Source of the DNA: Aurantiochytrium sp. KH105
Taxonomy: Eukaryota > Sar > Bigyra > Thraustochytrida > Thraustochytriidae
DNA length: 64,000 nt
NCBI GenBank assembly: GCA_003116975.1
Contig: BGKB01000098.1
Span: forward strand, 183,389 to 247,388
Reading direction: 5' to 3'
Part shown: piece after piece, positions 9,528-19,352 of the stretch
Layout: the number at the start of each line of letters is the position of its first letter
How positions within the stretch are numbered: position 1 is the first letter of the stretch
The notes under the pieces: model-generated
Seen by the model: the letters and a program-made list of their open reading frames with translations, nothing else
Told to the model about the DNA's origin: nothing
Databases searched by the model: none
Translations under genes and position numbers: made by a program

Positions 9528-12500
9528 TTAGGCCTTCCAGTCAGGGTAGGGCAGTGCGCAAGACTCGTCAATGATGCCCTGAGAGAGAATGTCGTGCAGC
9601 TCCTGCCACTCGCGACGGTTGGCTGCAATATACTCTTCGACCGACTGAGAATCGACAAAGTCGTCCCGACGGCTGCGAAGGAGCGCATTAGCCTTCTCTC
9701 GGATACCAGGGACCTTGTCCACGAGAAATTCGGCGCCGCGAATGTAGTCCGTCCACTTGCGATCCTGCACATCAACATTGTTGGCGAGCTCGGCGCTGTC
9801 AAGAATGGCCGCGTCGTTGCCCTTGAAAAAGTGCAGGTAAACCATGACGTAGAACTTGGACATTTCGACAACGCTGGAGCCAAAGAAGGAGTTGAAGGCG
9901 TCGTCGTCAATAAAGGCGTCCGCCAGGTACATGACGTTGGTGTCAAGGTAGTTGATGGCGTTCATGTGCGTGTAGGGCGTAAGGTCGGGCACAAGACTGG
10001 CGTTACGCTCAAAGCCAGTGCAGCGAACCACAATGTCCGCCTCGATCACATCGTCCGCGCTGCCGCCACGCACGACGACACCGTTCTCGACAAAGTGGTC
10101 GATCTCGCCGACGCAGGTCTCGAGCTTACCGAGAAAGTGGCCCACGAACCAGACGTCCGAGACGCTAATGGTGTGGCCTGTGTGCTTGATGAGGTCGAGC
10201 CAGCACTCGGGCATGGTCGAGTTGCTCGATGCGTAAAGCTGACGCCAGAGAAACATGTTCTTGCTGTTGTGGGTGGCGTTCATCTCGTCGCCAATGTCAT
10301 CGACGCTTGCGCGGTGCACAAAGTTAATGTAATCAATGTACTTGGGGCAAATGGTGCCATGGCGACGCGCCAGGACGACTACGTTCTTGGCACCGTGTTC
10401 AAGCGCAGTACGCGCGTTCTCGACGGCGAAGGCGCCCATGCCAACAACGACGACCCGCTTGCCAGCCCAGTCAATGTTTTTGTTCTCGGCGTCGCCTCCA
10501 AAACCATCGACAATCTGGCCCGAGAACATCTCGTGCTGCTTCCAGACAATGGGACGAGGGGTACCGACGCGATCGTTAATGGCGAGAATGACTCCCGTCG
10601 CGGTGATCTTGGCCCCGGTCTTTTCGAGGCTCACAGAGTACGAGGAACCCGAGGCGCCGGAGCGCTCGACGTTTGCAACGCGGGTACTCGTGAAGAGGCG
10701 GCCCTGGGCGTTGAGCTCGCGTGCCAGCTTGAGAATATCGGCGCGAACCTCGGCCGTGGTACTGTGATCGCGGTTCGGGCGCGAGCGGTAGTCGTGGACG
10801 ACGCGGTACGAGCCCTCGGAGCTGTTGACCTGGCTCTTGGCGTTGGCAAAGGTGGTCCAGATGCCGCCGCAAAACTCCTCCTTCTCAAGGACGACAACGT
10901 CAACGCCCTCGTCCATGAGGCGCTTGGCGGCGAGCAGACCGACCACACCAGCGCCGACGACGACCACCTCATAAGAGTCCCGCGGAACGCCAGACGTTGA
11001 GACAACCATGTCTTCCTTGGTGAGCAGGCCGACAGCCTCATCGTCCTCGACAGGGTAGGCCGGGGAGTTGCGACGCTTGCCGTCGGCGAGGTATGCCTTG
11101 ACACGCTTGACAAAGTCCTCGGACTGGGCGGAACCGTCCGTGGCAAAGCGCACGGGAACGTCAACAAAGAGACGGACATGGGCCGCAAAGCGGGCAGCAT
11201 CCTGTTCAGGGTCAAGATGTCCGGTAAGCACGATCCGCGTCTCTTCGCTGCCACCGTCGGCAGGATCCGGCTGCACGGCATCGAGCACCTTAGCGGACGC
11301 ATCCTGGGCAAAGTAGAAACGGCGGCGGGCGGGGCGAAGGACAAAGTCCGGGACGACCTTGGGGAAGAAGGCGCGAGAGGCCATGCGGGCGCCGGCAACG
11401 AGGGCGCGCATCTTGAGCATGGCGACCTGGCCCGGGATGCCCTGGGTCTCCGCCGTAGTGGAGAACCCACAGTCGGTACCGGCGATGACCCGCTCGGGAC
11501 CCACAACGCGGGCATAGCGGCAGATGCGCTCGCAGACCACCGAGGGATCCTCGACGCTCGAGGAGCAGGTGTCGATGACGCCCGGGTACAAATCAACGTC
11601 CTTGGGAATGTCCACGTCCAGAAGCGCGCCGGCGTCGGCGTTGTGGCGGTGGTTGGCGGTCTCAAATCCGAAGCCACCAGCATTGATACCAAAAGCAATG
11701 GGCATAACCTCGCGCGCGCTCACGTCGCGGTGATGCGTGCCCGGGTAGTTACCCCAGCAGACGTGGACGCGGACAGCCTCGCGAGGAATACCTTCGAGCG
11801 CACGGTTGAGCATCTTGACGTGCATGCGGGCGATGCGCTTCCAGGCCATGAGGCCAAGGTGCTTGAAGCGCGTGTGACGCGACATGGCAAGATCGGGGCA
11901 GTCGACCTGGAGCGTGAAACCGTGACGCACGATCGTGGCGTACTCGACATGCATCGCATCGGCCACCGCGCCGAGGTACTCCTCGTAGGTGGGGTAGACC
12001 TCAGGGGCATCATTGTTGAAAAACATGGCGAGCGTGCCGGGGGAGGGCGCAGAGTAAAAGGCCTGACCGGGAAGTCCAGCGTTGCAGAGGCGCATGGCGC
12101 GCTGTACGGTCTGGAGCTCGCGCTCGAGGGCCTTTTGGCCCGTGTAGGTGACCTCGCCGATGCAGTGCGGGTTGCACGTGCGCACGCTCTTGTTGAGCGT
12201 GATGAGACCCGCGCGAACGAGGAAGCGGCGCGCGAGGCAGGGCAAATCCTCGAGGTCGAGCGGCTGCGGCGCGACGGATTCGTCCTGCTCTTCGAAGCCG
12301 GACATGCGCGTGAGCGCCGAGGTGACGTAGTCCATGCGGCCGGCCTCGCCATCATTGATGATGCTAATACCGATGCTGAGCTGGGTCTGGATGATCTTGT
12401 GGAGCTCCTTGTACTGCTGCTCGGGCTCACGGGGACGCGGAAGCGAGCCGACGTGCGTAGTCCGGATGAGACCATCGAAACGCGGGACAGCCCAGGTAAA

Positions 12501-15500
12501 AGCATCCGGCACGGAATCTTCGCGCTCGGATTCGGGTGCGCGGGCCGACTGACGTTTGGCCTGCGGCGCGACGGCGGGAACAGGGGTCGGCGCAGCAGTG
12601 GCCTGCGCGCGTGAGATCTCACTGGGGGCGATCTTGGCAGACTGCATGATCTTCTCACGAAGGTCGGCCCAGGTATAGCCACCGCCGAGAAAGTCGCTGA
12701 GCGAGGAAGCCTCGACGGCCATCTTTTGCTCGATGCGCAAGAAAAGTTCGGTGAGGCCAAGCGAGTCGACGCCGCTCTGAAGAATCTGCGCCTCGGGGGA
12801 GACCTGGCCAGCGACGGAGCTCACAACGTCCCAGAAAATCTGCTCCATGACGGTCTGCTGCATGCTCGCATCCTCGTGGGCGGCGGAGGAAACCTGCTGC
12901 GCGGGTTCGTGCTGCAATTGCATTTGTTGCAGTTTCTGCATTTGCTGCTGCAGCTGCTGCTGCTCGAGAATCTGGGCGCGTTGCTGCGTACGGTCAAAGA
13001 CAAAGACCTTGCTGTTGCTGTTGCGCTCCTTGGCGGGGGCGGCAACGGGCGGGAGCGGCTTGGGCAAGAGCTGCTGCGGCGCGGCACGAAGCAAGATGTG
13101 GACGTTGCTGCCGCCAAAGCCAAAGGAGGAGACGCCGGCGACACGGAGTGGCTGGTCAGGGCGGACGTTGGCGTCGGCGGCGAGGCGAAGACCCTCGCAG
13201 GGTTCGAGAAGCGGGTTGGCCTCGACAAAGTTGGCCATGCGCGGAACTTCCTGGCGCGAGAGCACCATGGCTGCATGCACCAAACCTGCGACGCCGGCGG
13301 CGGCCTCGAGATGGCCGAGGCTGCTCTTGACGCTCGCCAGGTAGCAGGGACGGTCCGCCGACCGGGAAGTGCCCACGGCAGCCTTGAGAGCGCTCCATTC
13401 GATCGGATCGCCGAGCTTCGTGCCGGTACCGTGGCACTCGACGAAGTCCACCTCGCCAGCATCCACGCGCGACGCGCGCAGAGCCGCCGCAATGCACTCC
13501 TCCTGAGCGGCCGGGCTGGGCGCGGTCAGGCTCGCGCCGCGGCCACCATTCTGGTTCGAGGCGCCGCCGAGCACCTCGGCGTAGTACGGCTCGCAGTCGT
13601 CATTGTTGACCTTGCCGGCGTCAGAGCCGTTGAGAGCATCCGAGTTCTTGGGCTCGCGGCGCTGGAGCAGCACGAGCGCGGCGCCTTCACTGCGCACGTA
13701 GCCGTCGGCGCTAGAGTCAAAGGAGCGGCAGCGCTCACCGGGGGCGAGGAAGCCGGACTGCGCCATGCAGGTGGAGAAGGCGGGGTCCCAGAGCAGGTTG
13801 ACGCCACCGGCAATGGCGGCATCGATGGTGCCGGCGGCGAGGTCGCGCTGGGCCTCGAGCACAGCGTCGAGCGAGGAGGCGCAGGCGGAGTTGATGACCT
13901 TGCAAGGACCGTGGAGGCGGTAGACGTGGCTGACGCGCGCGGCGATGATGCTCGGGTTGGTGCCTGTCGGGTAAAAGACCGAGGAGCGGTCGCCGGCAAA
14001 CTCCGAGTTCCAGGCGCCAATGTAGACGCCGGTGCGCGCGGGAAGCTGCTCGATACCATGCTCAGTGAGAAGCTTGTCCACGCACGAGAGCACGAGTGCC
14101 TGTTGCGGGTCCAGAGTCTGGGCCTCGCCTTGCGAGATTCCGAACTTGGCGCAGTCCAGCGTCAGATCCCCGAGAAAGGCAGCTGCGCGCTTGCCGCCGT
14201 CAAAGCCCGCGTCGAAGCGCACAGCGTCGCCCTGCGACGACGTGAAAGCGAACAGCTGTGCCGGCGACTTGATGTTGGCCGGCAGCAGGCAGCTCATGGC
14301 GCGGATGACCACACGAGGACGAGCGCCTGAAGCAGAGATGGCGCTCTCAGAGGCACTCTCGGCAGCAGCGGATGTACCCTCGGTAGTCTTGGCACCGGCA
14401 ACCTCGCCAAAGCGTTCAATGAGGTCTTGCGGGGTCACGTGCCGGTAAAAGTCGTGGGCCTTGAGTCCCACGAAGACGCCGCTGCGGTGCAGCTTGGCGG
14501 CGCCCTGCACAATGTCGGCGCTGGCGAGCCCACTCTCGAGCCAGGTGGCGTCCATGTCGAGGGCCACGGGAAAGGCCTCGCGGAGTGCAGCCAGCACACC
14601 GGCACCCTGCGTGGCGCCAACAATCTCGCGCCAGGCGTCGAGGTGGAGACCGCGCTGGCGGTCGACCATGGCACGCGGAGCAGGACTGTCGGGTCCAAAA
14701 GCACGGCGCAGGGAGGGCGCGAGAATGGGGTGCGCGCCGAGCTCTACGACGCGGGCGATTTTGCCGGCGCAGCGCTCCTGGACAGCCGCAAGGGTCTTGG
14801 CCAAATCAACGCCCGTGTGGGTCCAACGGGCCCAGTACTCATCGTCAAAGAGCGTCTTGTTCTCTTCGTCATTTCCGAATCCACCGAGCAAGGAAAGCGC
14901 CAGCGGTAGGGTCTTGCCATCGGCCGACCCAGCTGGGCGCGCAGGCAGCTTGCGCCACTCGTGAGACTCGTAGATGGAGGCGTGCCAGGGAAATCCGGTA
15001 TGCACCTTGGAGCGGCTGTCGGCCTCGATTGCGGCCTCGTCGCCGAGGATGATGGCAGCGCCAACGTCGGCGCCGTCCTCGTCAACGTGGTTGAGAGAAG
15101 CGACCTGGTCCTGGGGGCCGAGGGTGCCGTAGACGAGGCCTCCTTGCTCGGATCCGGTCACGTGGGCGAGGCAGACGGCGGCGTCGACGGCCTCGGCGGG
15201 CGAGAGGTGGCCGGCCACAACGGCGGCAGCGAGCTCTCCGATGCTATGGCCGACGACGACAATCTCGGCCTCGGGTCCGAGGGCGCTGCGGGCAATTTGG
15301 GCGGCGCCGAGCTGCACGACGAGCTGCGCCACGATTTCTTCGAGGGCGGTAAGGCTTTCGGGCGCCGTGCGCACGCGCTGGAGCACCTCGCGGAGCTGCA
15401 CGCCGTGCTCCTGCTCGAGGCGCTCTGCAACGGCATCAACGTGCTCGACGCCGAGCATTTTTTCCATGACTTGCGCCGTCTCGGCGCTGACGCTGCCCAC

Positions 15501-15527
15501 GCCGGAGAACACGAGTACGCTCGTCAT
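9528..15527 (-). CDS. AT-KS-ACP-MetE-FMO fusion megasynthase
   Basis: One uninterrupted frame of 1999 residues from the ATG at 15527. Domains in order: acyltransferase, about 4-275 (GHSIGE, Ser95); ketosynthase, about 405-815 (SACASS with Cys549, CHGTGT with His699, LGHLE with His739, normal triad spacing); Gln-rich linker, about 840-880; acyl carrier protein, about 885-960 (GVDSLGL, phosphopantetheine Ser922); cobalamin-independent methionine synthase C-terminal-like domain, about 1010-1385, with all zinc ligands (HVC His1255/Cys1257, Glu1289, GTDCGF Cys1353); linker; flavin monooxygenase, about 1512-1999 (GAGVVG for FAD, GMGAFA for NADPH). No ketoreductase, dehydratase, enoylreductase or thioesterase is visible. 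AT precedes KS, the reverse of usual type I order. The parts predict loading, one condensation, zinc-dependent thiol alkyl transfer and oxygenation; the product is unknown. Strong codon bias makes long antisense frames across it. Confidence 0.95.
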   Translation of the reverse strand: MTSVLVFSGVGSVSAETAQVMEKMLGVEHVDAVAERLEQEHGVQLREVLQRVRTAPESLTALEEIVAQLVVQLGAAQIARSALGPEAEIVVVGHSIGELAAAVVAGHLSPAEAVDAAVCLAHVTGSEQGGLVYGTLGPQDQVASLNHVDEDGADVGAAIILGDEAAIEADSRSKVHTGFPWHASIYESHEWRKLPARPAGSADGKTLPLALSLLGGFGNDEENKTLFDDEYWARWTHTGVDLAKTLAAVQERCAGKIARVVELGAHPILAPSLRRAFGPDSPAPRAMVDRQRGLHLDAWREIVGATQGAGVLAALREAFPVALDMDATWLESGLASADIVQGAAKLHRSGVFVGLKAHDFYRHVTPQDLIERFGEVAGAKTTEGTSAAAESASESAISASGARPRVVIRAMSCLLPANIKSPAQLFAFTSSQGDAVRFDAGFDGGKRAAAFLGDLTLDCAKFGISQGEAQTLDPQQALVLSCVDKLLTEHGIEQLPARTGVYIGAWNSEFAGDRSSVFYPTGTNPSIIAARVSHVYRLHGPCKVINSACASSLDAVLEAQRDLAAGTIDAAIAGGVNLLWDPAFSTCMAQSGFLAPGERCRSFDSSADGYVRSEGAALVLLQRREPKNSDALNGSDAGKVNNDDCEPYYAEVLGGASNQNGGRGASLTAPSPAAQEECIAAALRASRVDAGEVDFVECHGTGTKLGDPIEWSALKAAVGTSRSADRPCYLASVKSSLGHLEAAAGVAGLVHAAMVLSRQEVPRMANFVEANPLLEPCEGLRLAADANVRPDQPLRVAGVSSFGFGGSNVHILLRAAPQQLLPKPLPPVAAPAKERNSNSKVFVFDRTQQRAQILEQQQLQQQMQKLQQMQLQHEPAQQVSSAAHEDASMQQTVMEQIFWDVVSSVAGQVSPEAQILQSGVDSLGLTELFLRIEQKMAVEASSLSDFLGGGYTWADLREKIMQSAKIAPSEISRAQATAAPTPVPAVAPQAKRQSARAPESEREDSVPDAFTWAVPRFDGLIRTTHVGSLPRPREPEQQYKELHKIIQTQLSIGISIINDGEAGRMDYVTSALTRMSGFEEQDESVAPQPLDLEDLPCLARRFLVRAGLITLNKSVRTCNPHCIGEVTYTGQKALERELQTVQRAMRLCNAGLPGQAFYSAPSPGTLAMFFNNDAPEVYPTYEEYLGAVADAMHVEYATIVRHGFTLQVDCPDLAMSRHTRFKHLGLMAWKRIARMHVKMLNRALEGIPREAVRVHVCWGNYPGTHHRDVSAREVMPIAFGINAGGFGFETANHRHNADAGALLDVDIPKDVDLYPGVIDTCSSSVEDPSVVCERICRYARVVGPERVIAGTDCGFSTTAETQGIPGQVAMLKMRALVAGARMASRAFFPKVVPDFVLRPARRRFYFAQDASAKVLDAVQPDPADGGSEETRIVLTGHLDPEQDAARFAAHVRLFVDVPVRFATDGSAQSEDFVKRVKAYLADGKRRNSPAYPVEDDEAVGLLTKEDMVVSTSGVPRDSYEVVVVGAGVVGLLAAKRLMDEGVDVVVLEKEEFCGGIWTTFANAKSQVNSSEGSYRVVHDYRSRPNRDHSTTAEVRADILKLARELNAQGRLFTSTRVANVERSGASGSSYSVSLEKTGAKITATGVILAINDRVGTPRPIVWKQHEMFSGQIVDGFGGDAENKNIDWAGKRVVVVGMGAFAVENARTALEHGAKNVVVLARRHGTICPKYIDYINFVHRASVDDIGDEMNATHNSKNMFLWRQLYASSNSTMPECWLDLIKHTGHTISVSDVWFVGHFLGKLETCVGEIDHFVENGVVVRGGSADDVIEADIVVRCTGFERNASLVPDLTPYTHMNAINYLDTNVMYLADAFIDDDAFNSFFGSSVVEMSKFYVMVYLHFFKGNDAAILDSAELANNVDVQDRKWTDYIRGAEFLVDKVPGIREKANALLRSRRDDFVDSQSVEEYIAANRREWQELHDILSQGIIDESCALPYPDWKA

Positions 15528-17039
15528 CGTCTTGGCTGGGGTTCTCTCTCGCTCTCTCACGAGACCAATCTCAATCTCAACCTCCGTCTCTTCTCTTGTG
15601 CTCCTCCTCCTCTCCTTCGCAAAGCTCGCCGTCGCCGTCGCGGTCGCGTCAGCTACGATCAAGCAGGTTTGCTTCGCCCTCGCCGGTTGATCTGCGGCCG
15701 ATGGATTTCGATTGTCCTACTTTATGTAAGCGCCGGCCAAAGGTGACCTGGAAATGTAAGGCGCCCCACCGCGGCCTGAGTCCTCCCTCTCTTCCGAGAT
15801 CCTCTTCCTCGCCCTGTCCTGCGCTGCGCTGCACTGCAAGCCATTGCCCAGCCGGCCTGGCTGGCTGGCTGGCTGGCTGGCAGGCAGGCAGGCGGGCGGT
15901 GGCTGGTTGTTGCAAGCCACGAGCCCCGCGAGCAACGGATGATCGCTCGAAAGCTCGGCCGGGGCAGCGAATGGATGGACGGTCGCTCGCAGTGGTCGGT
16001 GGTGGACGAATCTATGAAGGAAACCCGGCGGAGGATCAACAAGCAGACGAACGAACACCGCCTCTTTCTCCACCTCTCTCTCACTGTCAGGTCAGTACCT
16101 GCCTCTCCAGCGCACACGCTCGCACGCGCTGCGCAGACCTGCGGACGCGGACGGAGGAGGCGCGAGACGAGTGAGTCGCGAGGCGAGGCGAGGCGAGGCG
16201 AGGCGACGCGAGGCGAGTGAGAGTCGCGAGGTGAGCGAGGGTCGCGTAGCGTCGCGCGGCGTCGCGCCGCGAGTGCGGTCCCGAGGAGACTCGTTCCACG
16301 AACGATGACGCCCCGCAGCGGCGTCGCTGTGGGCGCCGCTCGCCTCGCAGGCAGCACCCGCGAGTTTCGATTTTTTCTCAGATTCCATTCCATGCCATTC
16401 CATTCCTCTCTATTCCACTCGATTCCGAGGCGAGAAGAGGCGAGGCAAGAAGAGGCAGGCAGGCAGGCAGACAGGCAGGCGCGCGCGAAGGAAGAAAAAG
16501 AAGAAACCTGCGTGCCTCTCGCGGGCGGCCTGCATCGCGCAGCTGCGTCGTCCGGTCCGGGTATCTCGTTAGGCTGGAAAGCCCCTATTAGCGGCGCGTA
16601 ACGCGCTAACAAAGAATAACGCGCCTGCTCGCTCCACCCGCCCCGACTCGTGCGACTCGGCCGCATTTCCCGCGTCCTTTCTCCCCCATCCCCGAGGCCG
16701 GCATCGCGGCGAGGAGCGCGCGCCTTGCCTGGAGAGGAGCGAGCGGGAAGCGCGCGCGGCTGCGAGGGATATGAAAGGGAGAGGAAGAAACTCCTTCGCC
16801 ACGCAGAAAGGAAAGAAAAAAGGCAGGTGCGCGCTAAAAGGAAGTCGCGCAGACAAGAACGGGTGGCTGTCGGCGAGGCCGGTACTGCGAGCCCGCGACC
16901 CGACTCGACGCGACGCGACGCAACGCGACGCAACTCGACGCAACTCGACGCAACTCAACTCGAGGCGCCTCGAGGCGAGGCCAGGGCGCGGGGAAGAGCA
17001 GGAGGAGACGCGCGAGAGGCGGCGGCGAGGCGAGGTCAT

Positions 17040-17640
17040 TTCTTCAGTCCTTCGTCCTGCGACCGAGGGTCATGGAAAAGTGCGGAGATGCGATGGATCT
17101 AACTTTGAGCAAGATGCGAAGCGTCGATGCCGCCGCGCGTGGTGTGGACGGTGAGACCCAGCAGCAGCCGAGCTCGCTGGTGCAGGACGGATGCTTTCGG
17201 CCAGGGCGAGGTGCTCGAGGACGACGAAGAACATGCAGATCGCGACCGCGACGTGCTCAAGTCGGACGTGGCGTCGGCGAGGCGAGCGAGGGACGCGGCC
17301 CTCGAGCCGCTGAAGCGTGGAAGCGGAGGCCTCGAGATGGAATGCGAAGGCGGCCCGCGTCAGCGAGTCGCGCGAGCCTGGTTGGAAAGCCGCGTCTGAG
17401 TTGCTGCGCTGGGCGAGGCGAGCGAGGAAGGCGGCGAGGCCTCGGCCGTCGAACGTCGAATGCATGAACGGAAAATCCAAATCTCGCGGCCTTGGTTGCC
17501 TATGAGGTGACCGACGAGCATCACGATGATGGTGGAGCGAATCTTGGCCAGGCCGAGCCTCGCGGACGTCGGGCATGGTTGATCTTGATCTTGATCCTGA
17601 TCTTGATCTTGCAGCGCTGGCGCTTGCTCACATGCTCGCT
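17040..17640. other. Ambiguous coding-like segment, possible gene relic
   Basis: Codon-like GC periodicity appears here in more than one frame. The minus strand contains short plausible pieces, such as KIRSTIIVMLVGHLI near 17.55 kb and HVAVAICMFFVVLEHL near 17.25 kb, but they lie in different frames and no splice pattern joins them convincingly. It could be a degraded or multi-exon gene, or chance frames in GC-rich repeats. I do not assign a gene. Confidence 0.2.
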
Positions 17641-18289
17641 GCGAGTCTCGAGCGCAGCCGCCGCAGCGCGAGCGAGGGTGGAGGGAGGGAGATATGAAGC
17701 GAGAGGGGGGGCGGAGGCGCGGGCCCTGGAGTCGTGCTGTCCCTGGTCAGCGCGCGCAGAAGGACGTAATCCCTCAACAATAGTGAGATGCTGACGATGG
17801 CGTCGCGATAGGACAATGATTGCGCAATGTCTGGCCGCCCGGCAAGCCTCGTTAGACTGCCAGGCCTGACCAGACCAGGTGGCCGTGACAGCGCCCAGAC
17901 GTGGGGGGCTGTGGCTGGGCAAGCGGTCAGCATGAGGAGCCATTGGGATTGATCATCAATCGCAGATGTCGGATGATGAGACCAGCGGTGGGGTGGCGTG
18001 CTGCGCGGGGTGATGCGAGGAGCATTAAAGTTTAGTCAATGGGCAGAAGAGGTCGAGGTCAACACGCGCTTTTATGCAATGCAAGGACTGAGGCTTGTTG
18101 TTTGACTCGAAGTAGCTCAACGTGCTTTTTACAAGGCTGCGAGGTTCGCCTCATTCGTCGCACACGCTACAAAATGATACGAAAGCGCGCCATTCGAATG
18201 CTCGGAGATCTCATGGCAAGCTCTATGCAACGTCAAAGTCGTTCACCTTCTGATGATCAGACATGCAGACGTGTTCAAGTTGTGATCTC

Positions 18290-18750
18290 GAGGGTGTGTT
18301 CGAGTTGTGATGATCTCGAGTCGTGTGCTTGAATTCTGCTGTCGAATAGTCTTGTGAATCTGTGTGCTTGAGTTATGCGCCCGAGTTAGAAACTTGAGTC
18401 GTGTGCACACAGTCAAGTCGCGTGCTCGCTCTGATCGTGTAGTTCGTCATCTTGCTTACTTGTTTGTTTTTCGCCGTTGCCCGCACATCATGCATGTTTG
18501 CTGGATCAAATGTCCTGGCGCCTATTCGCCAAATGAAACGAAATTGCACTCGATCGAACGCGGCACTTGCATATATGATCAGAGGCCTCATCGACAAAAT
18601 GGACGAAGTCGTTTGCATTCATGTGTAAACATCTGTGTTCCGAAAATGTTGTGTTTGAGTCGTGTGCTCGCTCTCGAATGTGAGGTGGGTGGTCTTGCTA
18701 GCTTGTTCCGTTTCGTTGCCTGCACTGCACTGCATGCATGCATGCATACC
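18290..18750. repeat. Diverged direct repeats of a ~90-bp unit
   Basis: A segment at about 18411-18497 recurs imperfectly at about 18652-18740. Both read AGTCG(C/T)GTGCTCGCTCT, then a CATCTTGCT or GGTCTTGCT segment, a T-rich stretch, CGTTGCC, and end in a CATGCATG run. Shorter copies of GAGTCGTGTGC occur at about 18308 and 18394. No coding potential is apparent. Confidence 0.5.
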
Positions 18751-19304
18751 TGAAGGAGATCGATTGTTCTGGCACCCCAACACGGCGAGGCCTGGATCTT
18801 TGAACAAAATATTTTACCTTGCTCTTGATCCTGATCTGCAAAAGAGCAAATATATCTATCTCGCCATGCAAAGGCAAATCAGGTCTCTCTTTTTTCAATC
18901 AATGTAAAACACCAGTTGAGCCTGTACGGCACGCACTGTCAAAAGGCAGTTTGAGACCAAAGAGCGTATGGGTCGTTCACGGGCGACGAATCATTGACCC
19001 TTGCACGTCTCGACATGTAAGCCCAGAATTAATCTAGGCAAAAGGAGCCCCGTAGAGTGCGGAGCTTCTTCACGCCGTCGCCCTTGCGGTACATGACAGC
19101 AAGCACTTTGCATCCGTTCGGATGACCGATTGTACGTGATATCGTCTATGAAGCACGACCGGTTTTGTCATTCTCAGCGAATTCCATTACATTTGCGCGG
19201 CAATTTATTGCGCGGCAAATTGTTGGCTGAACAAATTTTACGATCCTGTTTTCATCTTCAACATTGGGTGGCGTTCTTGTCTTGCAATAAAGTGTGACCT
19301 GGGA

Positions 19305-19352
19305 ATGTTCGTGTGCATACATACGCGTTTCGTGTGCATACATACGCGTACC
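19305..19352. repeat. Tandem duplication containing GTGTGCATACATACGCGT
   Basis: Two adjacent near-identical copies of the motif separated by a few bases. Just downstream (19.46-19.50 kb) CGACGCCACTTTTG is also duplicated. Small non-coding duplications, function unknown. Confidence 0.6.

Noticed and set aside
9507..15746. Long plus-strand frames (up to about 530 codons) opposite the megasynthase
   Set aside because: They are exact antisense shadows of GC-biased codons, lack domains, and the minus-strand protein is unmistakable.
15722..16933. 403-codon minus-strand frame in the GC-rich spacer
   Set aside because: Composed of Arg/Ser/Ala/Leu runs produced by short tandem repeats; several overlapping frames are equally open.
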